From assembly GCA_025925615.1 (NCBI GenBank), contig JAICLN010000004.1, positions 1 to 26,275 of the forward strand: 26,275 nucleotides of DNA, given 5' to 3'. This stretch comes from Actinomycetospora sp. (GTDB taxonomy: Bacteria; Actinomycetota; Actinomycetes; Mycobacteriales; Pseudonocardiaceae). Shown in pieces: positions 17,279 to 25,260 of the stretch (the first letter of the stretch is position 1; the number at the start of each line of letters is the position of its first letter). Both the position numbers and the translations under genes were made by a program. The notes under the pieces were generated by a model. That model was not told the DNA's origin. It saw nothing but the letters and a program-made list of their open reading frames with translations, and did not search any database.

Positions 17279-18403
17279 GTGCTCGCAGCGATGCTCCCGG
17301 CGACGATCCCCAGCCCTCCGCAGGGCGTGTGGCACGTCGGCCCGATCCCGTTGCGGGCCTACGCGCTGTGCATCATCGCCGGGATCGTCATCGCGGTCTG
17401 GCTGACCGAGCGGCGCTTCGTCGCCCGCGGTGGCGCTCCGGGCTTCGTCATCGACGTGGCCGTGTGGGCGGTGCCGTTCGGCCTCGTCGGCGGCCGGCTC
17501 TACCCCCTCGCGTCCGACTTGCGGTCGTACTTCGGCCCGGGGGGCGACCCGGTGGCCGCGCTCTACGTCTGGAACGGCGGGCTCGGGATCTGGGGGGCGA
17601 TCGCCCTCGGCGCCGTCGGGGCCTGGATCGCGTGCCGGCGCCGGGGCGTCCCGCTGACCGCCTTCGCCGACGCCGCCGCCCCCGGCATCGTCCTCGCCCA
17701 GGCCGTCGGGCGGCTCGGGAACTGGTTCAACCAGGAGCTCTACGGCGCGCCGACCACCCTGCCGTGGGGCCTGGAGATCTACCGACGCGTCGACCCCGTC
17801 ACCGGCGCGCCCGACGCCCTCGGCGGCGTGGCGCTGGACCGCACGCCCGTCGAGATCGTCCAGCCGACGTTCCTCTACGAGCTGGTGTGGAACATCCTCG
17901 TGGCGATCCTCGTCGTGGTGCTCGACCGGCGGCTGACGCTGTCCCGCGGCCGCGCCTTCGCGCTCTACGTGGCCGGCTACACCGCCGGGCGCTTCGTCAT
18001 CGAGCTGTTGCGCACCGATCCCGCCACCCGGGTCTTCGGGGACGTCCGGATCAACGTCGTCGTCGCGGGGGTCGTCTTCGTCGCCGCGGTGGTGTACTTC
18101 CTGGTCGTCCGCGGGCCCCGGGAGGACCTGTCCGGGTCCATGCCCGCGCCGGAAGCCGGTTCGGGGTACGGGGGGTCGGGTACGTCCGGCGACGTGAGCG
18201 AGCACCAGCACCACGGGCCCGAGAGCGACGACCAGCGAGGACCCGACGACGCCGACGCGGCCCGGGAGAAGCGGAAGCAAGCCGCGGCCCCCGACCACGA
18301 GGTGGGCCACGGGGCCGACGAGCCGTCCGGGGTCGACGCCGCGCCCGAGGACACCGCGGACCAGGAAGAGGCTCCGGCCGAGCCGCCGTCGGCAGCCCGC
18401 TAG
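17279..18403 (+). CDS. lgt: Prolipoprotein diacylglyceryl transferase
   Basis: 374 residues; it transfers diacylglycerol from phosphatidylglycerol to the lipobox cysteine of prelipoproteins in the cytoplasmic membrane. About seven membrane helices are seen within residues 22-278. The signature GRLGNWFNQELYG (144-156) holds R145, N148 and E153. The position of the E. coli catalytic-loop histidine (FHGG) reads IWGA here, as far as I can align. Residues 280-374 form a charged, disordered tail rich in D, E, G and P, common in actinobacterial Lgt. The gene follows trpA, a conserved actinobacterial order. A lipoprotein substrate (SurE-like, 22585) lies in the same window. Confidence 0.95.
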   Translation: MLAAMLPATIPSPPQGVWHVGPIPLRAYALCIIAGIVIAVWLTERRFVARGGAPGFVIDVAVWAVPFGLVGGRLYPLASDLRSYFGPGGDPVAALYVWNGGLGIWGAIALGAVGAWIACRRRGVPLTAFADAAAPGIVLAQAVGRLGNWFNQELYGAPTTLPWGLEIYRRVDPVTGAPDALGGVALDRTPVEIVQPTFLYELVWNILVAILVVVLDRRLTLSRGRAFALYVAGYTAGRFVIELLRTDPATRVFGDVRINVVVAGVVFVAAVVYFLVVRGPREDLSGSMPAPEAGSGYGGSGTSGDVSEHQHHGPESDDQRGPDDADAAREKRKQAAAPDHEVGHGADEPSGVDAAPEDTADQEEAPAEPPSAAR

Positions 18404-18416
18404 CAGGACCCGGGCG

Positions 18417-18437
18417 GCGGAACGGGTCACGTTCCGC
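18417..18437. terminator. Stem-loop between convergent lgt and ppiB
   Basis: GCGGAACG (18417-18424) and CGTTCCGC (18430-18437) pair perfectly around a 5-nt loop, 13 nt after the lgt stop and in the 117-bp spacer between convergent genes. A second small hairpin, GGCGA/TCGCC (18463-18475), follows. There is no T-run, which is usual in high-GC actinobacteria. Confidence 0.6.
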
Positions 18438-18520
18438 GTCCGGACCGACCGGGCGGGCGTCGGGCGAGACTCGCCGCGGCCGCCGTCGACACCTTCCTGT
18501 CCGACGACGGCCGAACGGAC

Positions 18521-19315
18521 CTACTGGACCTGGACCTGCGTGATCTGGACCGGGAGCTTCGGCTTGCCGTCGCCGTCCCCGTTCGAGTTGTCGCTCCCGG
18601 CCGCTGCGATCTTGTCGAGGACGGCGAGGCCGGGCGTGTCGATCCGCCCGACGACGGTGTACTGCGGCGGCAGCGCCGAGTCGGCGTAGACGAGGAAGAA
18701 CTGGCTGCCCGTCGTGTCCGGCTCCGACGTCTTCGCCATCGCGACGAGGCCGCGGCTGTAGTCCGACGCGCCCTGCCCCTGCGGGGACGGCGCGAGGTTC
18801 GTCGGCGGCTCCTCGGCGTAGCGGAAGCCGGGGCCGCCGGAGCCCGAGCCGGTCGGGTCGCCGCACTGCAGCACCTTCAGCCCTTCGCCCGTGGTGAGGC
18901 GGTGGCACGGCGTGTCGTTGTAGAAGCCCTGCTGCGCGAGCGAGGTCACCGCGTTGACCGCGCACGGGGCCTGCGCGCGGTCGAGGGTCAGCGGGATCGC
19001 GCCCTGGGACGTCTGGAGGGTCACGTTCACGACGCCGGTGCGGGGCGGGTTCGCGCCCGGGGACTGCACCGGTCGGGACGCCTGCCCGTCCGGGGTGTAC
19101 TGGCACGCGCCGGCCGCGGCGGCGGGCGCGGCCTCGGACGTCGAGGGCCGCGTCGCGAGGTAGATCCCGACGGCGGCCGCGATCACGACGACGACCGCGA
19201 CGACGGCACCGATCGTCAGACGCTGCCGACGACGGCGGCTGCGCTCCGCGCGGCGCTCGATCTGTCGCTCCAGCTTGCGCTTGGCGGCCTTTCGGCGCTG
19301 CTCGTTCGTCGGCAC
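18521..19315 (-). CDS. ppiB: Membrane-anchored cyclophilin-type peptidyl-prolyl isomerase
   Basis: 264 residues. A very basic cytoplasmic N-terminus (1-32) is followed by one membrane helix (about 33-54) and an extracytoplasmic cyclophilin domain (about 95-264). Domain motifs are FYNDTPCHRLTTGEGLKVLQ (131-150), CGDPTGSGSGGPGF and GSQFFLVYADS (203-213), including R139, Q150 and Q205. Cysteines 71, 118, 137 and 151 could form disulfides outside the cell. It probably helps fold exported proteins. The GTG at 19315 is preceded by TAGGAT and 6 nt, a leaderless arrangement. The order ppiB, divergent MBL hydrolase, hisS matches Mycobacterium tuberculosis (Rv2582-Rv2580c), but relA, its other neighbour there, is replaced by lgt here. 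Confidence 0.94.
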   Translation of the reverse strand: MPTNEQRRKAAKRKLERQIERRAERSRRRRQRLTIGAVVAVVVVIAAAVGIYLATRPSTSEAAPAAAAGACQYTPDGQASRPVQSPGANPPRTGVVNVTLQTSQGAIPLTLDRAQAPCAVNAVTSLAQQGFYNDTPCHRLTTGEGLKVLQCGDPTGSGSGGPGFRYAEEPPTNLAPSPQGQGASDYSRGLVAMAKTSEPDTTGSQFFLVYADSALPPQYTVVGRIDTPGLAVLDKIAAAGSDNSNGDGDGKPKLPVQITQVQVQ

Positions 19316-19321
19316 GGCGGC

Positions 19322-19327
19322 ATCCTA
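19322..19327 (-). promoter_or_regulatory. Proposed ppiB -10 element (leaderless start)
   Basis: On the minus strand TAGGAT is followed by GCCGCC and the GTG at 19315, the same geometry as hisF and hisB. Confidence 0.55.
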
Positions 19328-19399
19328 GGAAGTCGGGATCCGGTGAGTTCGGGCAGGTCGCGGGGCACGCCGCCGCCGGGCCGGCACGACGCCGACCAC

Positions 19400-19405
19400 T
19401 AGGGT
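19400..19405 (+). promoter_or_regulatory. Proposed -10 of the MBL-hisS operon
   Basis: TAGGGT lies 31 nt before the GTG at 19437, leaving a short leader that contains the ribosome-binding site GAGGAGG. It diverges from the ppiB promoter. Confidence 0.45.
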
Positions 19406-19436
19406 GGATCGGAGTCGCACCGAGGAGGACCGAGAC

Positions 19437-20129
19437 GTGCTGGTCGCCGGATTCCCGGCCGGGAGTTTCCAGACCAACTGCTTCGTGCTCGCGCCCGAGG
19501 AGGGCGGGCCCTGCGTGGTGGTCGACCCCGGGCAGGACGCCGAGGAGCCGCTGCGCAAGGTCCTGGCCGAGCGCAGGCTGACGCCGGTCGCGGTGCTGCT
19601 CACCCACGGCCACCTCGACCACATGTGGTCGGTGACCCCGGTGTGCGACGGCGACGACATCCCCGCCTGGATCCACCCCGAGGACCGGTTCATGCTCGCC
19701 GACCCGCTGAAGGGCGTCGGCGAGATGGGCGCGCAGCTCGCCGCGATGTACCCGGGGCTGGAGTTCCGCGAGCCGAAGCGGGTCGAGACCCTCGCCGACG
19801 GCGCCACGGTCGAGCTCGCGGGGCTGACCCTCACCGTGGACCACACCCCGGGGCACACCCGTGGGTCCGTGGTCTTCCGCGGCACCACCGACGACGACGC
19901 ACCGTTCGTCCTGGCCGGGGACACGCTGTTCCAGGGCAGCATCGGGCGGACCGACCTCCCCGGCGGCTCGCTGCAGAAGATGATGACGAGCCTGCGCACC
20001 AAGCTCCTCACGCTCCCCGACGAGACCGCGGTGCTGCCCGGGCACGGGGCGCCGACCACCGTCGGCGACGAGCGGCACACCAACCCGTTCCTGCAGGGCA
20101 CGCAGAACGCGCCCGGCCGGAACCTCTGA
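19437..20129 (+). CDS. Metallo-beta-lactamase-fold hydrolase (glyoxalase II-like)
   Basis: 230 residues. The di-metal ligands are complete: H57, H59, D61 and H62 in THGHLDHMW, then H140 (TPGHTRGS), D162 ([13 protein letters not shown]) and H203 (LPGHG). The [11 protein letters not shown] segment is typical of the glyoxalase II/persulfide dioxygenase-like branch; which of these reactions it catalyses cannot be decided by eye. GTG at 19437 has GAGGAGG 9 nt upstream, so the longer frame from 19404 is rejected. hisS follows after 13 bp, a conserved actinobacterial pair (Rv2581c-Rv2580c in M. tuberculosis), suggesting co-transcription. It is cytoplasmic. Confidence 0.93.
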   Translation: MLVAGFPAGSFQTNCFVLAPEEGGPCVVVDPGQDAEEPLRKVLAERRLTPVAVLLTHGHLDHMWSVTPVCDGDDIPAWIHPEDRFMLADPLKGVGEMGAQLAAMYPGLEFREPKRVETLADGATVELAGLTLTVDHTPGHTRGSVVFRGTTDDDAPFVLAGDTLFQGSIGRTDLPGGSLQKMMTSLRTKLLTLPDETAVLPGHGAPTTVGDERHTNPFLQGTQNAPGRNL

Positions 20130-20142
20130 CAGGACGCGACCA

Positions 20143-21411
20143 GTGGCAGAGATTCCCCCTGGCGGCTTCGCCGCGCCCAAGGGCATCCCCGAGTACGTCG
20201 GACCCGAGTTCACCGCGGTGCGCGACACCCTCGTCCGCGAGGCCGACCGCGCCGGCTACGCCCACCTCGAGCTGCCGGTCTTCGAGGACACCGCGCTCTA
20301 CGCGCGCGGCGTCGGCGAGTCCACCGACGTCGTCTCCAAGGAGATGTACACCTTCGCCGACCGCGGCGGACGCACCGTCACGCTGCGCCCCGAAGGCACG
20401 GCCGGCGTCGTCCGCAGCGTCATCGAGCACGGCCTCGACCGCGGCACGCTGCCGGTCAAGCTGCGCTACGCCGGCCCGTTCTTCCGCTACGAGCGCCCCC
20501 AGGCCGGTCGCTACCGCCAGCTCCAGCAGGTCGGCATCGAGGCGATCGGGGTGGACGACCCGGCGCTGGACGCCGAGGTCCTCGCCGTCGCCGACGCCGG
20601 GTTCCGCGCCCTGGGCCTCACCGGCTACCGCCTCGAGATCACCAGCCTCGGCGACGCGACGACGCGGCCCGAGTACCGGGCGACGCTGCAGGCCTTCCTC
20701 GAGAAGCTCGACCTCGACGAGGACACCCGCCAGCGGGCACGCATCAACCCGCTGCGCGTGCTCGACGACAAGCGCCTCGAGGTCCGCGAACAGCTGGCCG
20801 ACGCGCCGCTGATGCGCGACCACCTCTCCGACTCCGCCGCCGCGCACCACCGCAAGGTCCTGGGCTACCTCGACGAGCTCGGCGTCGCCTACACCGAGAA
20901 CCCGTGGATGGTGCGGGGGCTGGACTACTACACGAAGACGACGTTCGAGTTCGTCCACGACGGGCTCGGCTCGCAGTCCGGCATCGGCGGCGGCGGACGC
21001 TACGACGGGCTCATGGCCGAGCTGGGCGGGCAGGCGCTGTCCGGGGTCGGCTTCGGGATCGGGGTCGACCGCACGCTGATGGCCTGTCACGCCGAGGGCC
21101 TCGAGGTCGCGCCGGCGCGGCGGGTCGAGGTGTTCGGGGTGCCGCTCGGTGAGTCGGCACGCGACCACCTCGTCGGGGTCGTCGGGGCGCTGCGCCGCGG
21201 CGGCATCCGTGCCGACCTCGCCTACGGCGGCCGCGGGCTCAAGGGCGCGATGAAGGCGGCCGACCGGTCCGGGGCGCGCTACGCGCTGGTCCTGGGGGAG
21301 CGGGACCTCGCGAGCGGCGTGGTCCAGCTGAAGGACCTCACCGACGGCACCCAGACCGAGGTGCCCCTCGACGGTGCCGTCGCGGCGGTGGACCGGGCGC
21401 TCGGCGCCTGA
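20143..21411 (+). CDS. hisS: Histidyl-tRNA synthetase
   Basis: 422 residues, a class II synthetase that charges tRNA-His. Motif 1 and 2 segments are present ([38 protein letters not shown]), as are the histidine-specific loops [14 protein letters not shown] and [14 protein letters not shown], followed by motif 3 GFGIGVDR. The anticodon-binding domain is about residues 325-422. GTG at 20143 follows AGGA at 9 nt. It is probably co-transcribed with the hydrolase upstream. No T-box or other leader is visible. It is convergent with the membrane protein gene, with 7 bp between the stops. Confidence 0.97.
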   Translation: MAEIPPGGFAAPKGIPEYVGPEFTAVRDTLVREADRAGYAHLELPVFEDTALYARGVGESTDVVSKEMYTFADRGGRTVTLRPEGTAGVVRSVIEHGLDRGTLPVKLRYAGPFFRYERPQAGRYRQLQQVGIEAIGVDDPALDAEVLAVADAGFRALGLTGYRLEITSLGDATTRPEYRATLQAFLEKLDLDEDTRQRARINPLRVLDDKRLEVREQLADAPLMRDHLSDSAAAHHRKVLGYLDELGVAYTENPWMVRGLDYYTKTTFEFVHDGLGSQSGIGGGGRYDGLMAELGGQALSGVGFGIGVDRTLMACHAEGLEVAPARRVEVFGVPLGESARDHLVGVVGALRRGGIRADLAYGGRGLKGAMKAADRSGARYALVLGERDLASGVVQLKDLTDGTQTEVPLDGAVAAVDRALGA

Positions 21412-21418
21412 GGCGGGT

Positions 21419-22306
21419 CTACCGGCGCGCGTGAGCGCCGTGGGGCTCGGGGGACCCGCCCAGCCGGATCGGGGTGGTGCGGTCGTCGTCGGCCGGGGAC
21501 GAGACCGCCGCCGCCACGCGCAGCGGCACCCGCGTCGTCGCGCTCGAGCGCTCGACCGCTTCCCGGGCCGCGCGCTCCGTCGCCGCCGCCATCGTGCGGG
21601 CCATGACCCGCCGCGCGAGCAGCACGCACAGGTGGCAGAGCGCGACGTAGCCGAGGAACTTGACGACGTCCTCGGCGTGCCCGAGGAACGTCGCGAGCGC
21701 CGGGATGCGGTCCTCGAAGAAGTCCTCGGCCTCGTCGCCGACGAGCGAGCCGCCGAGCAGGGCGAGACCGGCGAGGAAGGTCAGGCCGAGGCCCTCGCGC
21801 CGCAGCGGCCCGAACGCCCAGGCGACGAGCACGACCCCGATCACCGCGTAGACGGCGAGACCGGCGACCTCCGGGATGCCCATCCCGGGCAGCACGGCGT
21901 CGTGGATCATCATCACGTCGTCGAAGCCCAGCCAGATGCACAGGATCGCGACGGCGAGGCCGGCGGTCTGCGCGGGGGAGGTCGCGCCCTCGTCGCCGGT
22001 GCTCCGCGACCAGCCGCGACAGACGACGAGCGAGCCGATCGCGATCCCCGCGCACACCATGAGCGCGCTCGAGAACACGATCGTGAACAGGCCCGAGTAC
22101 TCGGAATCGTCGGGGAACCGGTCCTGCAGGACGATCGTCAGGTCGTGCCCGGTGCCGCCGTAGGCCGCGAGGGCGAGACCGAGGAGGACGCCGACAGGGA
22201 GGACCGTCCGCAGCAGCATCCGGCCGGCCTCGCCGAGGTCGCTGCGTTCGGCGGGGACCGGGCCCGCAGGGTGCGCGCCCCGTGGCACGGACGTGGTGGT
22301 CGTCAC
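21419..22306 (-). CDS. Polytopic membrane protein with acidic/His motifs in helices
   Basis: 295 residues; GTG at 22306 is preceded by GGAGG. About six membrane segments are seen (near 30-50, 74-95, 114-128, 149-166, 174-189 and 213-232). Conserved-looking polar clusters sit at helix ends: DDVMMIHD (129-136), DEAEDFFED (191-199) and HAEDVVKFLG (210-219). Such Asp/Glu/His sets could bind a metal or carry a catalytic site, as in the CREST membrane hydrolases, but the spacing does not clearly match that family. I do not recognise a named family. The N-terminal 25 and C-terminal 55 residues are polar and likely cytoplasmic and disordered. It diverges from the SurE-like lipoprotein across 278 bp. 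Confidence 0.85.
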   Translation of the reverse strand: MTTTTSVPRGAHPAGPVPAERSDLGEAGRMLLRTVLPVGVLLGLALAAYGGTGHDLTIVLQDRFPDDSEYSGLFTIVFSSALMVCAGIAIGSLVVCRGWSRSTGDEGATSPAQTAGLAVAILCIWLGFDDVMMIHDAVLPGMGIPEVAGLAVYAVIGVVLVAWAFGPLRREGLGLTFLAGLALLGGSLVGDEAEDFFEDRIPALATFLGHAEDVVKFLGYVALCHLCVLLARRVMARTMAAATERAAREAVERSSATTRVPLRVAAAVSSPADDDRTTPIRLGGSPEPHGAHARR

Positions 22307-22584
22307 GGTCGAGCCTCCGGTTCACCGTCCTGGGTTCATCCCGCTCGTCCTGAACGGGCCCCGTCATCCCCGCAACGACGAGGTGAACGGGACAGTAATG
22401 ACAAGCCCACGGATGAGCGATGTCCGGGACCGGAACGGGGGTCCTCCGGCACGTCCGCATCGACGGGCGGCGCTCCGGCCGCGCCGTCCGGACCATCGCC
22501 CGCGCTCCGTCCGGCGGCCCCTACGATCATGCGACCCCCGACGGCGCGAGCCGTCGCCCGCCGACCCCGACCCGGAGAGCCTCC
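22307..22584. promoter_or_regulatory. Divergent regulatory region with GTTCA/TGAAC repeats
   Basis: This 278-bp spacer separates the membrane protein and surE-like genes. GTTCA occurs at 22320 and 22334, and TGAAC at 22351 and 22384. GTTCACC (22320-22326) and GGTGAAC (22382-22388) are exact complements. TACGAT (22522-22527) is a likely -10 for the lipoprotein gene. No convincing small gene is present. Confidence 0.45.
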
Positions 22585-23454
22585 ATGCGCGGACCCGCGC
22601 TCGCGGCCGTCGTCGTCACCGCCGGGCTCCTGGCCGGGTGCGCGGGCACGGCGCCGCCCCCGGTCACGGAGCCGGTCACCCCGATCGCCACCTCGGCCGT
22701 CCCGATGACGGCGCCCCCGACCACCCCGCCGACGACCAACCCGCGGCCGGCGCCGCTGCGCATCCTGCTCACCGACGACGACGGGTACGACGCGGGCGGC
22801 ATCGCCGCGGTCCGGGCCGCACTGACCCGGGCCGGGCACGACGTCACCGAGGTGGCCCCGGACGGCAACCGCAGCGGGTCGGGCGCCGCGACCTCCGTCG
22901 ACCGCGAGCTGCAGGACACCGACGACCCGGGCGTGCGCACCGTCTCGGGCACCCCGGCGGACGCGGTGATCGCGGGGCTCGCCGCCCTGCGCGCCGCCGG
23001 CCGGCCCCCGGACCTGGTGGTCTCGGGCACCAATCTCGGCCGCAACACCGGGTCCGGGATCACCGAGTCCGGCACCGTCGGCGCCGCGGTGACGGCGGCC
23101 CACGCCGGGTTCCCGGCCATCGCGGTGTCCACCGACCGGGCGCGCGACGAGGACGACTGCACCGCGACCGCGGCGTTCGTCGTCCGGCTCGTGGCGGCGT
23201 TGGCGGGGTCCCGGCCCCCGTTCGCGCCCGGCACGGTGCTCAACGTCAACCACCCGGTGGCGGCCGCGTCCGGGGTGACCTGGCTGCCGCCGGCGCAGAT
23301 CACCCTCGACGGCGACCGGATGGAGCTGGACGGCGACGTCGGAGACGGCGACGGCGGGCTGGGCCGCGGCCGGGCGACGATCACCGAGCTCGACGCGGAC
23401 GGCCGTCCGGGGACGCCCGCGTCGGTCCGGGACCGGCTCGCGGGTCTGGGCTGA
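22585..23454 (+). CDS. SurE-like nucleotidase/phosphatase lipoprotein
   Basis: 289 residues. The signal peptide ends in the lipobox LLAGC (C19 lipidated), followed by a Pro/Thr-rich linker (about 20-55) and a SurE domain from residue 57. The domain has LRILLTDDDGYDAGGI (58-73), where the usual Asn-Asp-Asp is Asp-Asp-Asp (D64-D66), then APDGNRSGSG (91-100, S97), VSGTPADAVIAGL and VVSGTNLGRNTGSG (145-158, N150). SurE proteins are metal-dependent 5'/3'-nucleotidases or acid phosphatases, usually cytosolic in model bacteria. Here the enzyme would sit outside the membrane, perhaps scavenging phosphate or nucleosides. ATG at 22585 is preferred to the long GTG frame from 22420 because it begins a proper signal peptide. 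A large hairpin follows 3 nt after the stop. Confidence 0.92.
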   Translation: MRGPALAAVVVTAGLLAGCAGTAPPPVTEPVTPIATSAVPMTAPPTTPPTTNPRPAPLRILLTDDDGYDAGGIAAVRAALTRAGHDVTEVAPDGNRSGSGAATSVDRELQDTDDPGVRTVSGTPADAVIAGLAALRAAGRPPDLVVSGTNLGRNTGSGITESGTVGAAVTAAHAGFPAIAVSTDRARDEDDCTATAAFVVRLVAALAGSRPPFAPGTVLNVNHPVAAASGVTWLPPAQITLDGDRMELDGDVGDGDGGLGRGRATITELDADGRPGTPASVRDRLAGLG

Positions 23455-23457
23455 CAC

Positions 23458-23539
23458 CGTGTGCGTGTCCTATCGGCGTGCTGTATTGCTGTCGTGCCTG
23501 GACACGGCGGCAACACAGCACGCCGACAGGGCACACACG
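23458..23539. repeat. Long inverted repeat between surE-like gene and malic enzyme
   Basis: The 82-bp element folds back on itself: CGTGTGCGTGTCCTATCGGC and onward (23458-23490) pairs with a 3' arm ending at 23539 that includes AGCACGCCGACAGGG (23517-23531). A 2-nt bulge and a few wobble or mismatched pairs are needed. The tip, CGTGCCTGGACACGG (23493-23507), is the reverse complement of the tip of the hisA-hisF hairpin. It starts 3 nt after a stop codon. Confidence 0.88.
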
Positions 23540-23557
23540 AGGGACGGAGTCCCGACC

Positions 23558-25189
23558 ATGGAGCCGAGCCAGATACTCAGCGACCCCCTGCACACCAAGG
23601 GCACCGCGTTCACCGACGCCGAACGCCGTGAGCTGGGCCTGCTCGGGCTGCTGCCCCACGGCGTCACCAGTCTCGACCTCCAGGTGCAGCGCTCCTGGAG
23701 CGAGGTCAACCGCATGGCGACCGACCTCGACCGCTACGTGTACCTGCGCTCGCTGCAGGACCGCAACGAGAAGCTCTTCTACTCGGTGCTCGCCGCGGAC
23801 GTGCCGACCGCGCTGCCGCTGGTCTACACCCCGACGGTCGCCGAGGGCTGCCGGCGGTTCTCCGAGCTCTGGCGACGCCCGCGCGGGCTCTACCTCTCCT
23901 ACCCGGACCGCGACGACCTGCGCCTGATGCTGCGCAACCGCCCGCAGGAGGAGGTCGACGTCATCGTCGTGACCGACGGGCAGCGCATCCTCGGCATCGG
24001 CGACCAGGGCGTCGGCGGCATGGGCATCCCCGTCGGGAAGCTCTCGCTCTACACCCTCATCGGCGGGATCGAGCCCTGGCGGACGCTGCCGATCCTGCTC
24101 GACGTCGGGACCGACAACGCGGACCTGCTCGACGACCCGTTCTACCTGGGCTGGCGCCACCGCCGCATCTCCGACGAGGACTACTTCGGCTTCGTCGAGG
24201 ACTTCGTCGCCGCCATCGAGGCCGAGATGCCGCACGTGCTGCTGCAGTGGGAGGACTTCGCCACCCCGCACGCCGCGCCGCTGCTCGCCCGCTACCGCGA
24301 CCGGCTGCTGACCTTCAACGACGACATCCAGGGCACCGCCGCGGTCGCCCTCGGCGCGCTGCAGGGGGCCACCGCCGTCGCCGGGACGCGGCTGCGCGAC
24401 CAGCAGGTCGTCATGCTCGGCGCCGGGTCGGCCGGCATCGGGGTCATGGAGATGGTCCGCCAGGAGATGGTCGACGAGGGCGCGTCCGACGACGAGGCGC
24501 GCGCGCACTGCTGGGTGGTCGACGTCCGGGGGCTGCTCACCAGTGACCGGAAGGACCTCGCCGAGGACCAGCAGGCGTTCGCCCACGATCCGGCGGACGT
24601 CGCGGCGTGGGGGTGCGACCGGCTGCCGCAGCTGGGCGACGTCGTCGAGCACCTCGCCGTCGGGGTCCTGCTCGGGCTCTCGACCGCGCAGGGCGCGTTC
24701 ACCGAGGAGATCATCCGGACGATGGCCGGCAAGGTCGACCGGCCGATCGTCTTCCCGCTGTCCAACCCGACCTCGAACGCCGAGGCCCGCCCGGCCGACC
24801 TCGACGCCTGGACCGATGGGAGGGCCCTTATCGCCACCGGGTCGCCGTTCCCGCCGCTGCACCGCGACGAGGGCGAGGACATCCCGGTCGCGCAGTGCAA
24901 CAACGTGTACGTGTTCCCGGCGGTCGGTCTCGCGGTGACCGCGGCGCGCGCCACCCGGGTCACCGACGCGATGATGCGCGCCGCTGCCCGGGCCCTCGGG
25001 GGCGCGTCGCCGGCACTGCGCGACAAGCGGGCCCCGCTGCTGCCGCCGTGGGCCGACGTCCGCGACGTCGCCGACGACATCGCGGTGGCCGTCGCGACGC
25101 AGGCGGTGGCGGACGGCGTCGCCCCGGCGGCGCAGGAGGAGGAGCTGCGGGCCGCCGTCCGGAGCACCCGCTGGACGCCGGGCTACTGA
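23558..25189 (+). CDS. maeA: NAD-type malic enzyme, large form
   Basis: 543 residues, the eukaryote/E. coli SfcA-like large form; it oxidatively decarboxylates malate to pyruvate. Signatures are LLPHGVTSLDLQVQRSW, YTPTVAEGCRRFSELWRRPR with the catalytic tyrosine, LSYPDRDD, the metal-binding TFNDDIQGTAAVALG, the Rossmann motif MLGAGSAGIGVMEM and LSNPTSNAEA. Preference for NAD over NADP is inferred from the subfamily. ATG at 23558 is chosen; the frame remains open to 23459, but that stretch is the inverted repeat, not protein. The ribosome-binding site is GGAG about 10-12 nt upstream. It supplies pyruvate/NADH at the TCA-gluconeogenesis branch point. Confidence 0.96.
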   Translation: MEPSQILSDPLHTKGTAFTDAERRELGLLGLLPHGVTSLDLQVQRSWSEVNRMATDLDRYVYLRSLQDRNEKLFYSVLAADVPTALPLVYTPTVAEGCRRFSELWRRPRGLYLSYPDRDDLRLMLRNRPQEEVDVIVVTDGQRILGIGDQGVGGMGIPVGKLSLYTLIGGIEPWRTLPILLDVGTDNADLLDDPFYLGWRHRRISDEDYFGFVEDFVAAIEAEMPHVLLQWEDFATPHAAPLLARYRDRLLTFNDDIQGTAAVALGALQGATAVAGTRLRDQQVVMLGAGSAGIGVMEMVRQEMVDEGASDDEARAHCWVVDVRGLLTSDRKDLAEDQQAFAHDPADVAAWGCDRLPQLGDVVEHLAVGVLLGLSTAQGAFTEEIIRTMAGKVDRPIVFPLSNPTSNAEARPADLDAWTDGRALIATGSPFPPLHRDEGEDIPVAQCNNVYVFPAVGLAVTAARATRVTDAMMRAAARALGGASPALRDKRAPLLPPWADVRDVADDIAVAVATQAVADGVAPAAQEEELRAAVRSTRWTPGY

Positions 25190-25242
25190 CGGGATCGCCG
25201 TCGTGACCTCGCCGTCACCCGCACCGCGCCGCACCCCGTCAG
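25186..25242. terminator. Nested stem-loops between convergent maeA and repeat protein gene
   Basis: CTGACGGG (25186-25193, overlapping the maeA stop) complements CCCGTCAG (25235-25242). An inner hairpin, GTGAC/GTCAC (25203-25218), lies between. It fills the 71-bp gap between two convergent genes and could end both transcripts. Confidence 0.4.
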
Positions 25243-25260
25243 GGACGCACTGCCCTCGGG

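Noticed and set aside
20130..20142. T-box or riboswitch before hisS
   Set aside because: Only 13 bp separate hisS from the upstream gene, so there is no leader to hold one.
22420..22584. 55-residue N-terminal extension of the SurE-like protein
   Set aside because: It is Arg/Pro-rich, contains the likely -10 TACGAT, and would bury the signal peptide and lipobox.
23459..23557. N-terminal extension of malic enzyme from GTG 23459
   Set aside because: The segment is the inverted repeat; its translation has no resemblance to malic enzymes.
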